DNA of 64,000 nucleotides from JAEUJM01 sp044221555 (lineage in GTDB: Bacteria > Actinomycetota > Acidimicrobiia > Acidimicrobiales > DATDAH01): the NCBI GenBank assembly GCA_044221555.1, contig JBGAOY010000019.1:14201-78200 (forward strand), written 5' to 3'. Shown piece after piece: positions 8,709-16,333 of this stretch. Each line of letters opens with the position of its first letter. The first letter of the stretch is position 1. Below the pieces are notes generated by a model. That model saw nothing but the letters and a program-made list of their open reading frames with translations. It was not told the DNA's origin and ran no database searches. The position numbers and the translations under genes are program-made.

Positions 8709-10115
8709 TCAGAAGACCGTCTCGCAGTCGTACATGTAATTGGGGTCGTTCACCGCGCCGGTGCAGGTGTCGTCGCCTCCGCCAGCCACGATGAGGTCGG
8801 CGTCGCCACCACCGTTGCCGTCGGGCGGCCCGCCCGTCGGGGCGCCCCCGTCCAGGTAGTCGTCGCCGAAGATGTTCGGATTCATGCCGCCGGGGTAGTC
8901 GCCGCTGATGCTGTCGACTCCGGCGAGGCCGTAGACGAGATCGTTGCCGCCCCGGCCGGCCAGGGCGTCCTGCCGGTCGCCGCCGATGATCACGTTGGGC
9001 CCGTCGTCGCCACTGATGGTGTTCTGCCGGTCCTTGACCCCGCGGGCGCTCTCGATGCCGGAGAGGAGGTCGTCGCCGACCCCCTCGGCGTAGGGCGGGT
9101 TGTTGGTCGGTGCGAAGTAGTAGAGGACGATGCCCAGATGGGTCGCACCCGGGTCCAGGGTGTCGCCCTGGTACGAGACCAGGTCGCCGTGCTCGCCGCT
9201 GCTCGTGACGGGGTCGTTGGCGCCCCCAGCGACGTCGTCGTCGCCGCTGCCGGGGAAGAGCACGTCGTCGCCGTTGCCGCCCTCGAGGATGTCGTCGCCG
9301 CCCTTGCCCTTGATCGTGTCGTCGCCGCCTCCACCCGCCAGCTCGTTGGCGTCGCTGTTGCCGACGAGGCGGTCGGGCTGGGGACTGCCGGTCGCCCCTT
9401 CGATGCTGACGAGGGTGTCGGTGGGCCCACCGAGCACCTTGGCCAGCTGCTGGGCGAGGTTGACCGCAACGCCTGCTGAGGAGGCGGCGAACGACACGCG
9501 ATCCGCGCCGGGGCCGCCGTCGAGGACGTCCTCGTCGCCCCGGCCGTCGAGCACGTCGTTCCCCGTCCGGCCGTACAGCTTGTTCTCACCGGACCCACCG
9601 ATCAACGTGTCGGCGTAGCGCGTGCCCCGGAGCACCTCGATCCCCAGGATCCCGCCGTTCACGCCGGCGCCGGTGGCGTGCACCCCGCCCGTGGGCATGT
9701 CGACGGTGACCCCCGTGGTCAGCGAGCCGTAGTCGGCCTCGTCCCGGTCGCCGCTGCCGCCCGTGACGAGGTCTTGGCCCAGGTCGGCGCCTCGGAACTG
9801 GTCGCTGTCACCCTGGCCGATCAGTTCGTCGCGGCCGGGCCCGCCGTCGATGCTGTCGAGCCCGTTGCCCCCGCACACCACGTCGTCGCCGCCGTTGGCG
9901 TTGATCGTCTCCGACTGCGGGCCACCCTGGATGACGTCAGGGCCGTTGGTCCCGTTGATGTTCGTCCCGACGCCGGGGTCGTCGAAGGCGATGGTCACGG
10001 CCCGGCCGTTGCACGTTCGGCCCGGCTCCTGGGCGCGAAGGGGTGTCGCGCCCCACGCCGTGAGCCCGATCACCAGCGCCGCCGCGCCGCCGATTCGTCG
10101 AGTCGTTCGTGTCAT
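8709..10115 (-). CDS. Secreted RTX-type calcium-binding repeat protein (paralogue 3)
   Basis: A 468-residue protein. The signal peptide runs through about residue 29 (TPLRAQ), followed by TCNGRAVTIAFDDPGVG, then the GGxGxD blocks. It carries the DLVSYQGDTLDPG segment and a C-terminal extension with a Gly-rich insertion (GGPPDGNGGG) before the cap DDTCTGA...DCETVF. GGAGGG lies about 9 nt before the ATG. Closest by eye to paralogue 4: both have the aromatic Y-Y/F-FAP stretch after the DLVSYQ segment, which paralogues 1 and 2 lack. No enzymatic motif is seen. Confidence 0.88.
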   Translation of the reverse strand: MTRTTRRIGGAAALVIGLTAWGATPLRAQEPGRTCNGRAVTIAFDDPGVGTNINGTNGPDVIQGGPQSETINANGGDDVVCGGNGLDSIDGGPGRDELIGQGDSDQFRGADLGQDLVTGGSGDRDEADYGSLTTGVTVDMPTGGVHATGAGVNGGILGIEVLRGTRYADTLIGGSGENKLYGRTGNDVLDGRGDEDVLDGGPGADRVSFAASSAGVAVNLAQQLAKVLGGPTDTLVSIEGATGSPQPDRLVGNSDANELAGGGGDDTIKGKGGDDILEGGNGDDVLFPGSGDDDVAGGANDPVTSSGEHGDLVSYQGDTLDPGATHLGIVLYYFAPTNNPPYAEGVGDDLLSGIESARGVKDRQNTISGDDGPNVIIGGDRQDALAGRGGNDLVYGLAGVDSISGDYPGGMNPNIFGDDYLDGGAPTGGPPDGNGGGDADLIVAGGGDDTCTGAVNDPNYMYDCETVF

Positions 10116-10154
10116 GGCTGTCGCCCTCCGTGTGCGCCGCCCGTCACCGATGGT

Positions 10155-11543
10155 TCAGAAGATGGTCTCGCAGCTGTCCATGTTGTCGCCGTCGGGGATG
10201 GCGCCGGTGCAGGTGTCGTCGCCGCCGTTGCCGTGGACGCGGTCGGGGTCGCCGGGCCCGTCGGGGTCGCCGCCGTCCAGGTAGTCGTTCCCGAAGACGA
10301 GGGGGTTCTCGCCGGCGGCGTAGTCGCCGTTGAGGATGTCGGCGCCGCCGAGCCCGAAGACCAAGTCGTTGCCGCCGCGGGCGTTCAGGAAGTCCTGGCC
10401 GTCGCCGCCGATGATCACATTCGGGCCGTCGTCGCCCTGGACGTGGGTCTTGCCGTGCTTCATCCCACGGACGCTCTCGATGCCGCTGAGGGAGTCGTCG
10501 CCGACCCCCAACGCGTAGGGCGGGCTGTTCAAGGGGGCGAAGAAGTAGAGGCCGACGTCGAGGAAGGTCCGACCGGGGTCCAGGGTGTCGCCCTGGTACG
10601 AGACCAGGTCGCCGTGCTCGCCGCTGCTCCTGACCGGGTCGTTGGTGCCCCCGTCGACGAAGTCGTCGCCGGGGCCCGGGTGGATCACGTCGTCGCCACC
10701 GCCGCCCTCGAGCACGTCGTCCCCCAACCGACCCTTGAGCACGTCGTCCTGGCCGCCGCCGATCAGGTGGTCGTTCTCGTCGGTGCCCAGCAGGCGGTCG
10801 GCGAAGGGGCTCCCGATGGCGGTCTCGAAGTCGGTGATGAGGTCCTCCGTGTGCGCGCGGGTGACGTGGTCGTTGGCCAGGTCCACCCGGACCTTCTCGC
10901 TGGACGACGCGTAGCTCACGGTGTCGTCTCCGGGGCCACCGTCGAGGTCGTTCGAGCCCCCGCGCCCGTCGATGGTGTCGTTCCCCCGGAGGCCGAGGAG
11001 GACGTCCGCGCCCGATCGGCCGAGGAGCTGGTCGTCGAAGGGGGTGCCGGCGACCGTCTCGACGCCGAGGATGCCGCCGTTCACCCCCGCACCGGTCATG
11101 TGGACCAAACCCTGGGACAGGTCGATCTGCACCCCGGCCGGCAGCTGGCTGTACCGCGCGACGTCCGAGTCGCGTCTGCCGCCGGTGATCACGTCCTGGC
11201 CGAGATCGGCCCCGGTGAACGTGTCGCTGCCGTCCTGGCCGAGCAACTCGTCCCGGCCGGCGCCACCGTCGATCGTGTCGAAGCCCCCACCTGCACAGAC
11301 CACGTCCTCGCCACCGCCGGCGTCGATCGTCTCGGAGTCGTCCCCGCCCAGGATCACGTCGGGCCCACCGGTGCCGTTGATGGTCGTCCCGACGCCCGGG
11401 TCCCGCCAGGAGATCGTGACCGCGTGGCCCAGGCAGGTCGCCCCACCCTCGGTCTGGGCGCTGGCGGGGAGGATCCCGCCCATCACCGCCACCAGCAACC
11501 CCAGCACGGTCGATCTCAGCACCCCGCCGCCTGCCCGTCCCAT
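10155..11543 (-). CDS. Secreted RTX-type calcium-binding repeat protein (paralogue 4)
   Basis: A 462-residue protein and the first RTX gene of the array. A signal peptide (VLGLLVAVMGGILPASAQ) is followed by TCLGHAVTISWRDPGVG, RTX turn blocks, DLVSYQGDTLDPG, a YFFAPLNSPPYALGVGDD segment and the cap DDTCTGAIPDGD...SCETIF. Its cap is the best match to the 47-residue ORF at 5774. The ribosome-binding site is weak. It follows the coiled-coil membrane protein gene by 53 nt on the same strand, so the promoter of the array is probably upstream of 12070. Confidence 0.88.
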   Translation of the reverse strand: MGRAGGGVLRSTVLGLLVAVMGGILPASAQTEGGATCLGHAVTISWRDPGVGTTINGTGGPDVILGGDDSETIDAGGGEDVVCAGGGFDTIDGGAGRDELLGQDGSDTFTGADLGQDVITGGRRDSDVARYSQLPAGVQIDLSQGLVHMTGAGVNGGILGVETVAGTPFDDQLLGRSGADVLLGLRGNDTIDGRGGSNDLDGGPGDDTVSYASSSEKVRVDLANDHVTRAHTEDLITDFETAIGSPFADRLLGTDENDHLIGGGQDDVLKGRLGDDVLEGGGGDDVIHPGPGDDFVDGGTNDPVRSSGEHGDLVSYQGDTLDPGRTFLDVGLYFFAPLNSPPYALGVGDDSLSGIESVRGMKHGKTHVQGDDGPNVIIGGDGQDFLNARGGNDLVFGLGGADILNGDYAAGENPLVFGNDYLDGGDPDGPGDPDRVHGNGGDDTCTGAIPDGDNMDSCETIF

Positions 11544-11596
11544 ACGCTCACGATCGCACCGACCGCCCGAGGGCGCAACCGTTGGGCGCCGGTCGG

Positions 11597-12070
11597 TCAG
11601 TGCAGGATGACGACCGCCGCGCCGACCGCCGCGGTGTTGACACTGATCACGAGCGTGGCGATCCCGATGATCAGGTGCACCGTCTGGCGGTGCGCCTCGG
11701 CCAACTGATGTTCAACGTGGGTGCGGTGCTCGGCCATCTCGGATCGCACCGCGGCGAACCCCTGCTGCATCTCGGATCGCACCGCGGCGAACCCCTGCTG
11801 CATCTCGGATCGCACCGCGGCGAACTCGCTGGTCATCTCGGATCGGACGGCGGCGAACTCCTCCCGCGTCTCGGCGCGCGCGGCGGCGAACTCGGCCGCC
11901 GTCTCGGCGCGGAAGGTCGCGAACTCGGCCCGCATGTGATCGCGGGTGATGGGCTCGTCCATGTCGCGTGCCGGGAACTGGGCCAGCAAGTCGTCCACCA
12001 CCTCCTCGTCACCGACGATGGGGCTCAGCTTGTCGAACAGGGTGCTGCGGGACTTCGCCTTCAGCGCCAT
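11597..12070 (-). CDS. Coiled-coil protein with 11-residue repeats and C-terminal membrane anchor
   Basis: A 157-residue protein. About 45 N-terminal residues (DKLSPIVGDEEVVDDLLAQF, then DEPITRDHMRAE) precede an alpha-helical region built of 11-residue units of the form FAAVRSEMxxG/E, four or more copies, ending in a hydrophobic helix at about 133-155. This is the layout of tail-anchored coiled-coil proteins; the function is unknown. GAGAGG lies upstream of the ATG. As first gene of the minus-strand run it may be the membrane partner of the secreted RTX proteins, which is inference from position only. Confidence 0.75.
   Translation of the reverse strand: MALKAKSRSTLFDKLSPIVGDEEVVDDLLAQFPARDMDEPITRDHMRAEFATFRAETAAEFAAARAETREEFAAVRSEMTSEFAAVRSEMQQGFAAVRSEMQQGFAAVRSEMAEHRTHVEHQLAEAHRQTVHLIIGIATLVISVNTAAVGAAVVILH
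11735..11866. repeat. 33-bp in-frame tandem repeat within coiled-coil gene
   Basis: The sequence CATCTCGGATCG recurs at 11735, 11768, 11801 and 11834, exactly 33 bp apart. The first three units are nearly identical; outer units have diverged. Each unit encodes one 11-residue coiled-coil turn, so copy changes would lengthen or shorten the rod without shifting frame. Confidence 0.85.
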
Positions 12071-12162
12071 TGCGGTACCTCTCGGGACGCGTGGGGGTCG
12101 TGAAGGGAAGTGCCCGAAGCGTACCGGCGCCGCGCGGTGCTGTCATCGGCCAGACTCGGACC

Positions 12163-12324
12163 ATGAGCCAGTGGCGTGACGACGGCGTGTCCGCCGACGA
12201 CTACGACGAGGACGCGCCGCTGCGCCGGACCTGGGGGCCGGGCATGGTGGCGCTGGCGTGGCTGGTCGTCGTGGCGATGTTCGGCTCGGCGGTCGCCGCG
12301 TTCGTGGTGCTGGTGTTCGGCTGA
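12163..12324 (+). CDS. Small single-pass membrane protein
   Basis: A 53-residue protein: an acidic hydrophilic N-terminus (DDGVSADDYDEDAPL) and one hydrophobic helix at about 28-52. Its TGA overlaps the ATG of the carboxyltransferase gene (TGATG), so the two are likely co-translated. No family is recognised. It could be an anchor or small subunit for the downstream enzyme, but position is the only support. The ATG at 12163 has only a weak upstream ribosome-binding signal. Confidence 0.6.
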   Translation: MSQWRDDGVSADDYDEDAPLRRTWGPGMVALAWLVVVAMFGSAVAAFVVLVFG

Positions 12325-14207
12325 TGGAACCGGGCACCGCGGTGGTCAGCCCGCTGCAGGCGACGGTAGTGGCGCTGCCCGTGGCCTCAGGCGACCTGGT
12401 GGAGCCGGGCACGATCGTGGCGGTGCTCGAGTCGATGAAGATGGAGCACCCGGTGCCGGCCGCGGTCGCCGGCGTGGTGGGCGCCGTCAGCGTGGGGGTG
12501 GGCGACCTGGTGCAGGCCGGCGACCCGCTGATCACCGTCGTCCCGGGTGCAGCCGCGCCAGGGCCGCCGGATCATGCATCCGGTCCGGCCGGACCGGCCC
12601 GTCCGGCCGCCACGGCGGCGGGTGGGGACCAGGGTGAGGGGGATCGGGTCGCTCCCGGGCTGCGGCCGGATCTGGCCGAGGTGCTCGAGCGCCAACGGAT
12701 GGCCACGAGCGACGAAGTCCGCCCCGACGCCGTGGCCAAGCGCCACGGCCGTGGCCACCGCACGGCCCGGCAGAACCTCGACGACCTGGTCGACCCCGGG
12801 TCGTTCGAGGAGTACGGCTCGCTCGTCATCGCGGCCCAGCGCAGTCGCCGCCCGCTCGACGAGCTGATCCAGCGCACGCCGGCCGACGGGCTCATCGGTG
12901 GCGTCGCCCGGGTGAACGGCCGTCGCTGCGCGGTCGTCTCCTACGACTACATGGTGCTGGCCGGCACCCAGGGCCAGCAGAACCACCGCAAGAAGGATCG
13001 CCTGTTCGAGCTCGTCGAGCGCCTGCGCCTGCCGGTCGTCCTCTTCGCCGAGGGTGGAGGTGGACGGCCCGGCGACACCGACTCGCCTGTGGTGGCCGGC
13101 CTGGACTGCATGGCGTTCGCGCTGTTCGCCGGCCTCAGCGGCCTGGTGCCCACCATCGGGATCGTCAGCGGGCGGTGCTTCGCCGGCAACGCCGCGCTGC
13201 TCGGCTGCTGCGACGTGATCATCGCCACCACCGACGCCAACATCGGCATGGGTGGGCCGGCCATGATCGAGGGTGGCGGCCTGGGATCCTTCCCGCCGGA
13301 GGCGGTCGGCCCCGTGTCGGTGCAGGCCCCCAACGGGGTGGTCGACGTGGTGGTGGCCGACGAGGTCGAGGCCGTCGCCGTGGCCAAGCGCTACCTCGCC
13401 TACTTCCCCACCGAGGGAGACGGCGAGCTGGCCGGATGGGACTGTGCCGACCAGGACCGGCTGCGGGGGCTCATCCCCGAGAACCGCCGCCGGGTCTACG
13501 ACGTGCGCGAGGTGCTCACCACGCTCGCCGACACCGACTCGGTGCTCGAGCTCCGGGCCCAGTTCGGGGTCGGCATCGTCACCGCGCTGGTGCGGATCGA
13601 GGGTCGCCCGCTCGGTGTCGTGGCCAACAACCCGCTGCACCTGGGCGGCGCCATCGACGCCGACGCCGCCGACAAGGCCGCCCGGTTCCTGCAGCTCTGC
13701 GACGCGTTCGACCTGCCGGTGCTCTTCCTGTGCGACACCCCGGGCTTCCTGGTCGGGCCCGAGGCCGAGGAGCAGGCCCAGGTGCGCCACTTCAGCCGCC
13801 TGTTCGTCACGGGGGCGGGCCTCACCGTGCCCTTCTTCACCATCGTGCTGCGCAAGGGCTACGGCCTGGGCGCCCAGGCCATGGCCGGGGGCAGCTTCCA
13901 CCGGCCGCTGTTCACCGTGGCCTGGCCCAGCGGCGAGTTCGGCGGCATGGGCCTCGAGGGTGCGGTGCAACTGGGCTTTCGCCGCGAGCTCGAGGCCATC
14001 GCCGACCCCGACGAGCGCCGGGCCGAGTTCGACCGTCTCGTGGCCCGGGCCTACGAGCACGGCAAGGCCCTGAACATGGCCACCCACTTCGAGATCGACG
14101 ACGTCATCGACCCCGCCCACTCGCGGCGGCGCATCGTCAACACCCTCCGCTCGTGCCCGCCGCCCCCGCCCCGAACGACCCGGAAGCACCCCGTCGACCC
14201 CTGGTAG
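12324..14207 (+). CDS. Biotin-carrier/carboxyltransferase fusion (acyl-CoA carboxylase family)
   Basis: A 627-residue protein. Residues 1-75 form a biotinyl-lipoyl domain with biotinylation motif ESMKMEH (Lys39). After a Pro/Gly linker, residues about 120-600 form the two crotonase-like halves of an acyl-CoA carboxyltransferase (GSFEEYGSL; GGGGRPGDTDSPV; GPAMIEGGGLG; LCDTPGFLVGPEAE; RKGYGLGAQAMAGG). It would move carboxyl from carboxybiotin to an acyl-CoA. The biotin carboxylase domain that precedes these parts in single-chain acyl-CoA carboxylases is absent here and not encoded nearby. The substrate cannot be read from the sequence. The start overlaps the small membrane protein gene. Confidence 0.88.
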   Translation: MEPGTAVVSPLQATVVALPVASGDLVEPGTIVAVLESMKMEHPVPAAVAGVVGAVSVGVGDLVQAGDPLITVVPGAAAPGPPDHASGPAGPARPAATAAGGDQGEGDRVAPGLRPDLAEVLERQRMATSDEVRPDAVAKRHGRGHRTARQNLDDLVDPGSFEEYGSLVIAAQRSRRPLDELIQRTPADGLIGGVARVNGRRCAVVSYDYMVLAGTQGQQNHRKKDRLFELVERLRLPVVLFAEGGGGRPGDTDSPVVAGLDCMAFALFAGLSGLVPTIGIVSGRCFAGNAALLGCCDVIIATTDANIGMGGPAMIEGGGLGSFPPEAVGPVSVQAPNGVVDVVVADEVEAVAVAKRYLAYFPTEGDGELAGWDCADQDRLRGLIPENRRRVYDVREVLTTLADTDSVLELRAQFGVGIVTALVRIEGRPLGVVANNPLHLGGAIDADAADKAARFLQLCDAFDLPVLFLCDTPGFLVGPEAEEQAQVRHFSRLFVTGAGLTVPFFTIVLRKGYGLGAQAMAGGSFHRPLFTVAWPSGEFGGMGLEGAVQLGFRRELEAIADPDERRAEFDRLVARAYEHGKALNMATHFEIDDVIDPAHSRRRIVNTLRSCPPPPPRTTRKHPVDPW

Positions 14208-14279
14208 GTGCGGTCGCGACCGCTCCTCCGGCTCGGCGCTCCGCCGACCCCGTGATCGCGGTGTCGTCGCGGGCCAGCG

Positions 14280-14999
14280 TCAGGTCTGGACGCCCATGGT
14301 GATCGTGCCCTTGTAGCCGCCACCGGCGGGCCGGGTGATGGCGAGCTTGGTCTGGTCGCCGTGGGACCCGTTGTAGATCCCGTCCTGGTGGTTGGCCACC
14401 CGGTTCCCGGTGTGGCGGTAGCGGGCCTGGGCGTACACCTGGTTGCTCACCCGCTGGGGGAAGTAGAGCTGGCCCGTGTGGACCGCATCGCCGCCGACGT
14501 GGACCTTGACGTGGATGTGGGCGCACCGGCCGGGGTACCAGCCCGGGTAGGTGGTGACGAAGCGCACCAGCCCCGACGCATCGGTGACCTGCCCGCCGCG
14601 CAGGAAGGTGTGGTTCGAGGTGGTGGCACCGAACCCCGAGTAGTTGCCCTGCCGATCGGCGTGCCAGATCTCCACCGTCGCCCCTTCGATCGGCTCGCAG
14701 GTGGTGGCGTCGACCACGCCCAGCACGAGTCGCAGCACCTCGCCGCCGCGCCCTTCACGGATGTCGCGCCGGATGGCCTCGTCCGCGAGGTAGTACGGGC
14801 CCTGGGTGGCCTCGGGGGTGAGCACGCAGGTCGCCCCGCGGCTGGCCCCGATGGCGCCGTCGCCGTCGACGGTGGTGGGCTGTGCTCCGGCCAGGTCGAC
14901 GAGCGGCCTGAGGCCGCCGAGCGCGACGGTGGCCCCGGCCGCGCCGGCCAGGCCGAGCATCCTGCGTCGGGTCAGCGCAGGGGTGGGTTCATCGCTCAT
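14280..14999 (-). CDS. Tat-exported intradiol ring-cleavage dioxygenase-like protein
   Basis: A 239-residue protein. The N-terminus carries a twin-arginine leader (TRRRMLGLAGAAGATVALGG, about 10-30). The rest is the intradiol dioxygenase beta-sandwich: GPYYLADEAIRRDIREG, DATTCEPIEGATVEIWHAD, TTYPGWYPGRCAHIHVKVHV. Tyr residues in GPYY/GWYPGR and His in CAHIHVK fit the Fe(III) ligands of catechol 1,2- or protocatechuate 3,4-dioxygenases. Exported members of this family exist in Actinobacteria and their substrate is usually unknown. Start placed at 14999; an ATG at 15017 would add six residues. It is convergent with the carboxyltransferase gene. Confidence 0.85.
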   Translation of the reverse strand: MSDEPTPALTRRRMLGLAGAAGATVALGGLRPLVDLAGAQPTTVDGDGAIGASRGATCVLTPEATQGPYYLADEAIRRDIREGRGGEVLRLVLGVVDATTCEPIEGATVEIWHADRQGNYSGFGATTSNHTFLRGGQVTDASGLVRFVTTYPGWYPGRCAHIHVKVHVGGDAVHTGQLYFPQRVSNQVYAQARYRHTGNRVANHQDGIYNGSHGDQTKLAITRPAGGGYKGTITMGVQT

Positions 15000-15133
15000 G
15001 GGAGAAGTGTGGCGCACGCACCGAGTGGAGCCCTGGCGGGTGGGCCCCGACGGGCCTGCAGGTCACACCGTCCGGCGTCGGGCCGTTCGTCAGGCCATGA
15101 GCTCGCGTTCGAGCGGCGTGGGGAACCGCCCCT

Positions 15134-16279
15134 TCACCCGGACCTGGCCCAGCCAGGTCCGGACCTCGGCCGCCTGTGGTCGATCGCGGCCACGGCCTCG
15201 GTGCCCACGTCGTCGAGCAGGCGGACGACCACCTCGCCGTCGGGGCGCTGCGCCCACCCGCCGACGACACGGCCGTCGCACCAGATGGTGGGGCCGACGT
15301 TGCCGTTGCGGTCGAACAGCCGCGGGCGGTGGGGCCCGAGGTACCAGTCCCGCCCCGCCCAGCCCATGGGAGTGGGGTCGAGCGCCGGCAGCAGGGCCAC
15401 CCACGGCTCCGGGGCGGCCACCGGCGCGGCGTCGTCGGCCAGCAGCAGGCCCGGGGCACCGTCACCGTCGCCCCTCCCGTCCAGCGCGACCTCGGCGAGG
15501 TCGAGGCCGGCCAGCGCCTGTCGCGTGTCGCGCTTGGTCCAGCCCGTCCACCACGTGAGGTCGGCCTCGGTGGCGGGGCCGAAGGTGTGGAGCCAGCGCC
15601 GCACCAACTCGACGCGGGCATGGTCGGCCGGCCACGGGTCGGGAGGCGCGGCCAACCACCGATCCGTCGCCACCCACTCGTACTGGCTGCTGATCAGCGA
15701 CCCCCGAGGCCGACCCCGGACGATGTGGCCCTCGGCAGAGAGGATGGTGAGGACCCGGGTGGTGATGCTGGTCGACCCGCCCCACGACCGGCCTTCGCCG
15801 TAGGTGAGCTGGTGCCGCAGCGCGGGGACGGCCGCCGACACCTGGGTGCCGGTGGCGGGACCGCGGGCTTCGAGCGCGGCCAGCGTGTCGGCCAGCACGC
15901 CGTCGAGCCACGCCTCGGCCGTGTCGCCCAACTCGCTCTTCGACAGCTCGGTCACGAGCCGGCGGCGCTGCTGGGCGGCGATGGCGTCGGTGCACGCGGC
16001 CTGGAGCACCGGGACCAGGTCGAGCGGCACCACGAACATCGTGCGGCGCATGGCCAGCACCTTGAGCAGGCTGCGATCGTCGTAGAGGGCCGTCTCGATG
16101 TCGCCCACCGTGACGCCGGGGCATCGCGCCCGCAGTGACAGGTACACCGTCGCGGGATCGGTGGCGTGCAGGCCCACCAGCCCCCCGGCCACGGCCACGA
16201 TGCCTTGGCTAAGGTCTCCGGCGAGGAACTGGCGTCGTCCGAGTCGGGCCCGGCGTTCATCGTCGTCCAGCCGTCGCAC
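15134..16279 (-). CDS. Winged-helix DNA-binding-domain protein (HTH_42 type), 3' frameshift
   Basis: A 381-residue product of the HTH_42 winged-helix family (GLVGLHATDPATVYLSLRAR; MRRTMFVVPLDL; WLHTFGPATEADLTWWTGW; LPALDPTPMGW; GNVGPTIWCDGRVVGGW). Members are linked to DNA glycosylase-like or regulatory roles; here the function is inferred. The last residues after AAIDH do not fit. The +1 frame gives AAEVRTWLGQVRVKGRF and then TPLEREL, typical of the family's C-terminus, ending at 15090. A one-base loss near 15170-15178 would explain this. GTG start at 16279; possibly co-transcribed with the dioxygenase. Confidence 0.75.
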   Translation of the reverse strand: MRRLDDDERRARLGRRQFLAGDLSQGIVAVAGGLVGLHATDPATVYLSLRARCPGVTVGDIETALYDDRSLLKVLAMRRTMFVVPLDLVPVLQAACTDAIAAQQRRRLVTELSKSELGDTAEAWLDGVLADTLAALEARGPATGTQVSAAVPALRHQLTYGEGRSWGGSTSITTRVLTILSAEGHIVRGRPRGSLISSQYEWVATDRWLAAPPDPWPADHARVELVRRWLHTFGPATEADLTWWTGWTKRDTRQALAGLDLAEVALDGRGDGDGAPGLLLADDAAPVAAPEPWVALLPALDPTPMGWAGRDWYLGPHRPRLFDRNGNVGPTIWCDGRVVGGWAQRPDGEVVVRLLDDVGTEAVAAIDHRRPRSGPGWARSG

Positions 16280-16333
16280 GGCTCGATCCTGGCAGGTCCT
16301 CAGGGGGTCGGTGCGTTGGACCGATGGGGTGAG

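Noticed and set aside
5914..11543. RTX proteins as type I-secreted cytolysins
   Set aside because: They have Sec leaders, no acylation or pore-forming region, and no HlyB/HlyD-type genes nearby.
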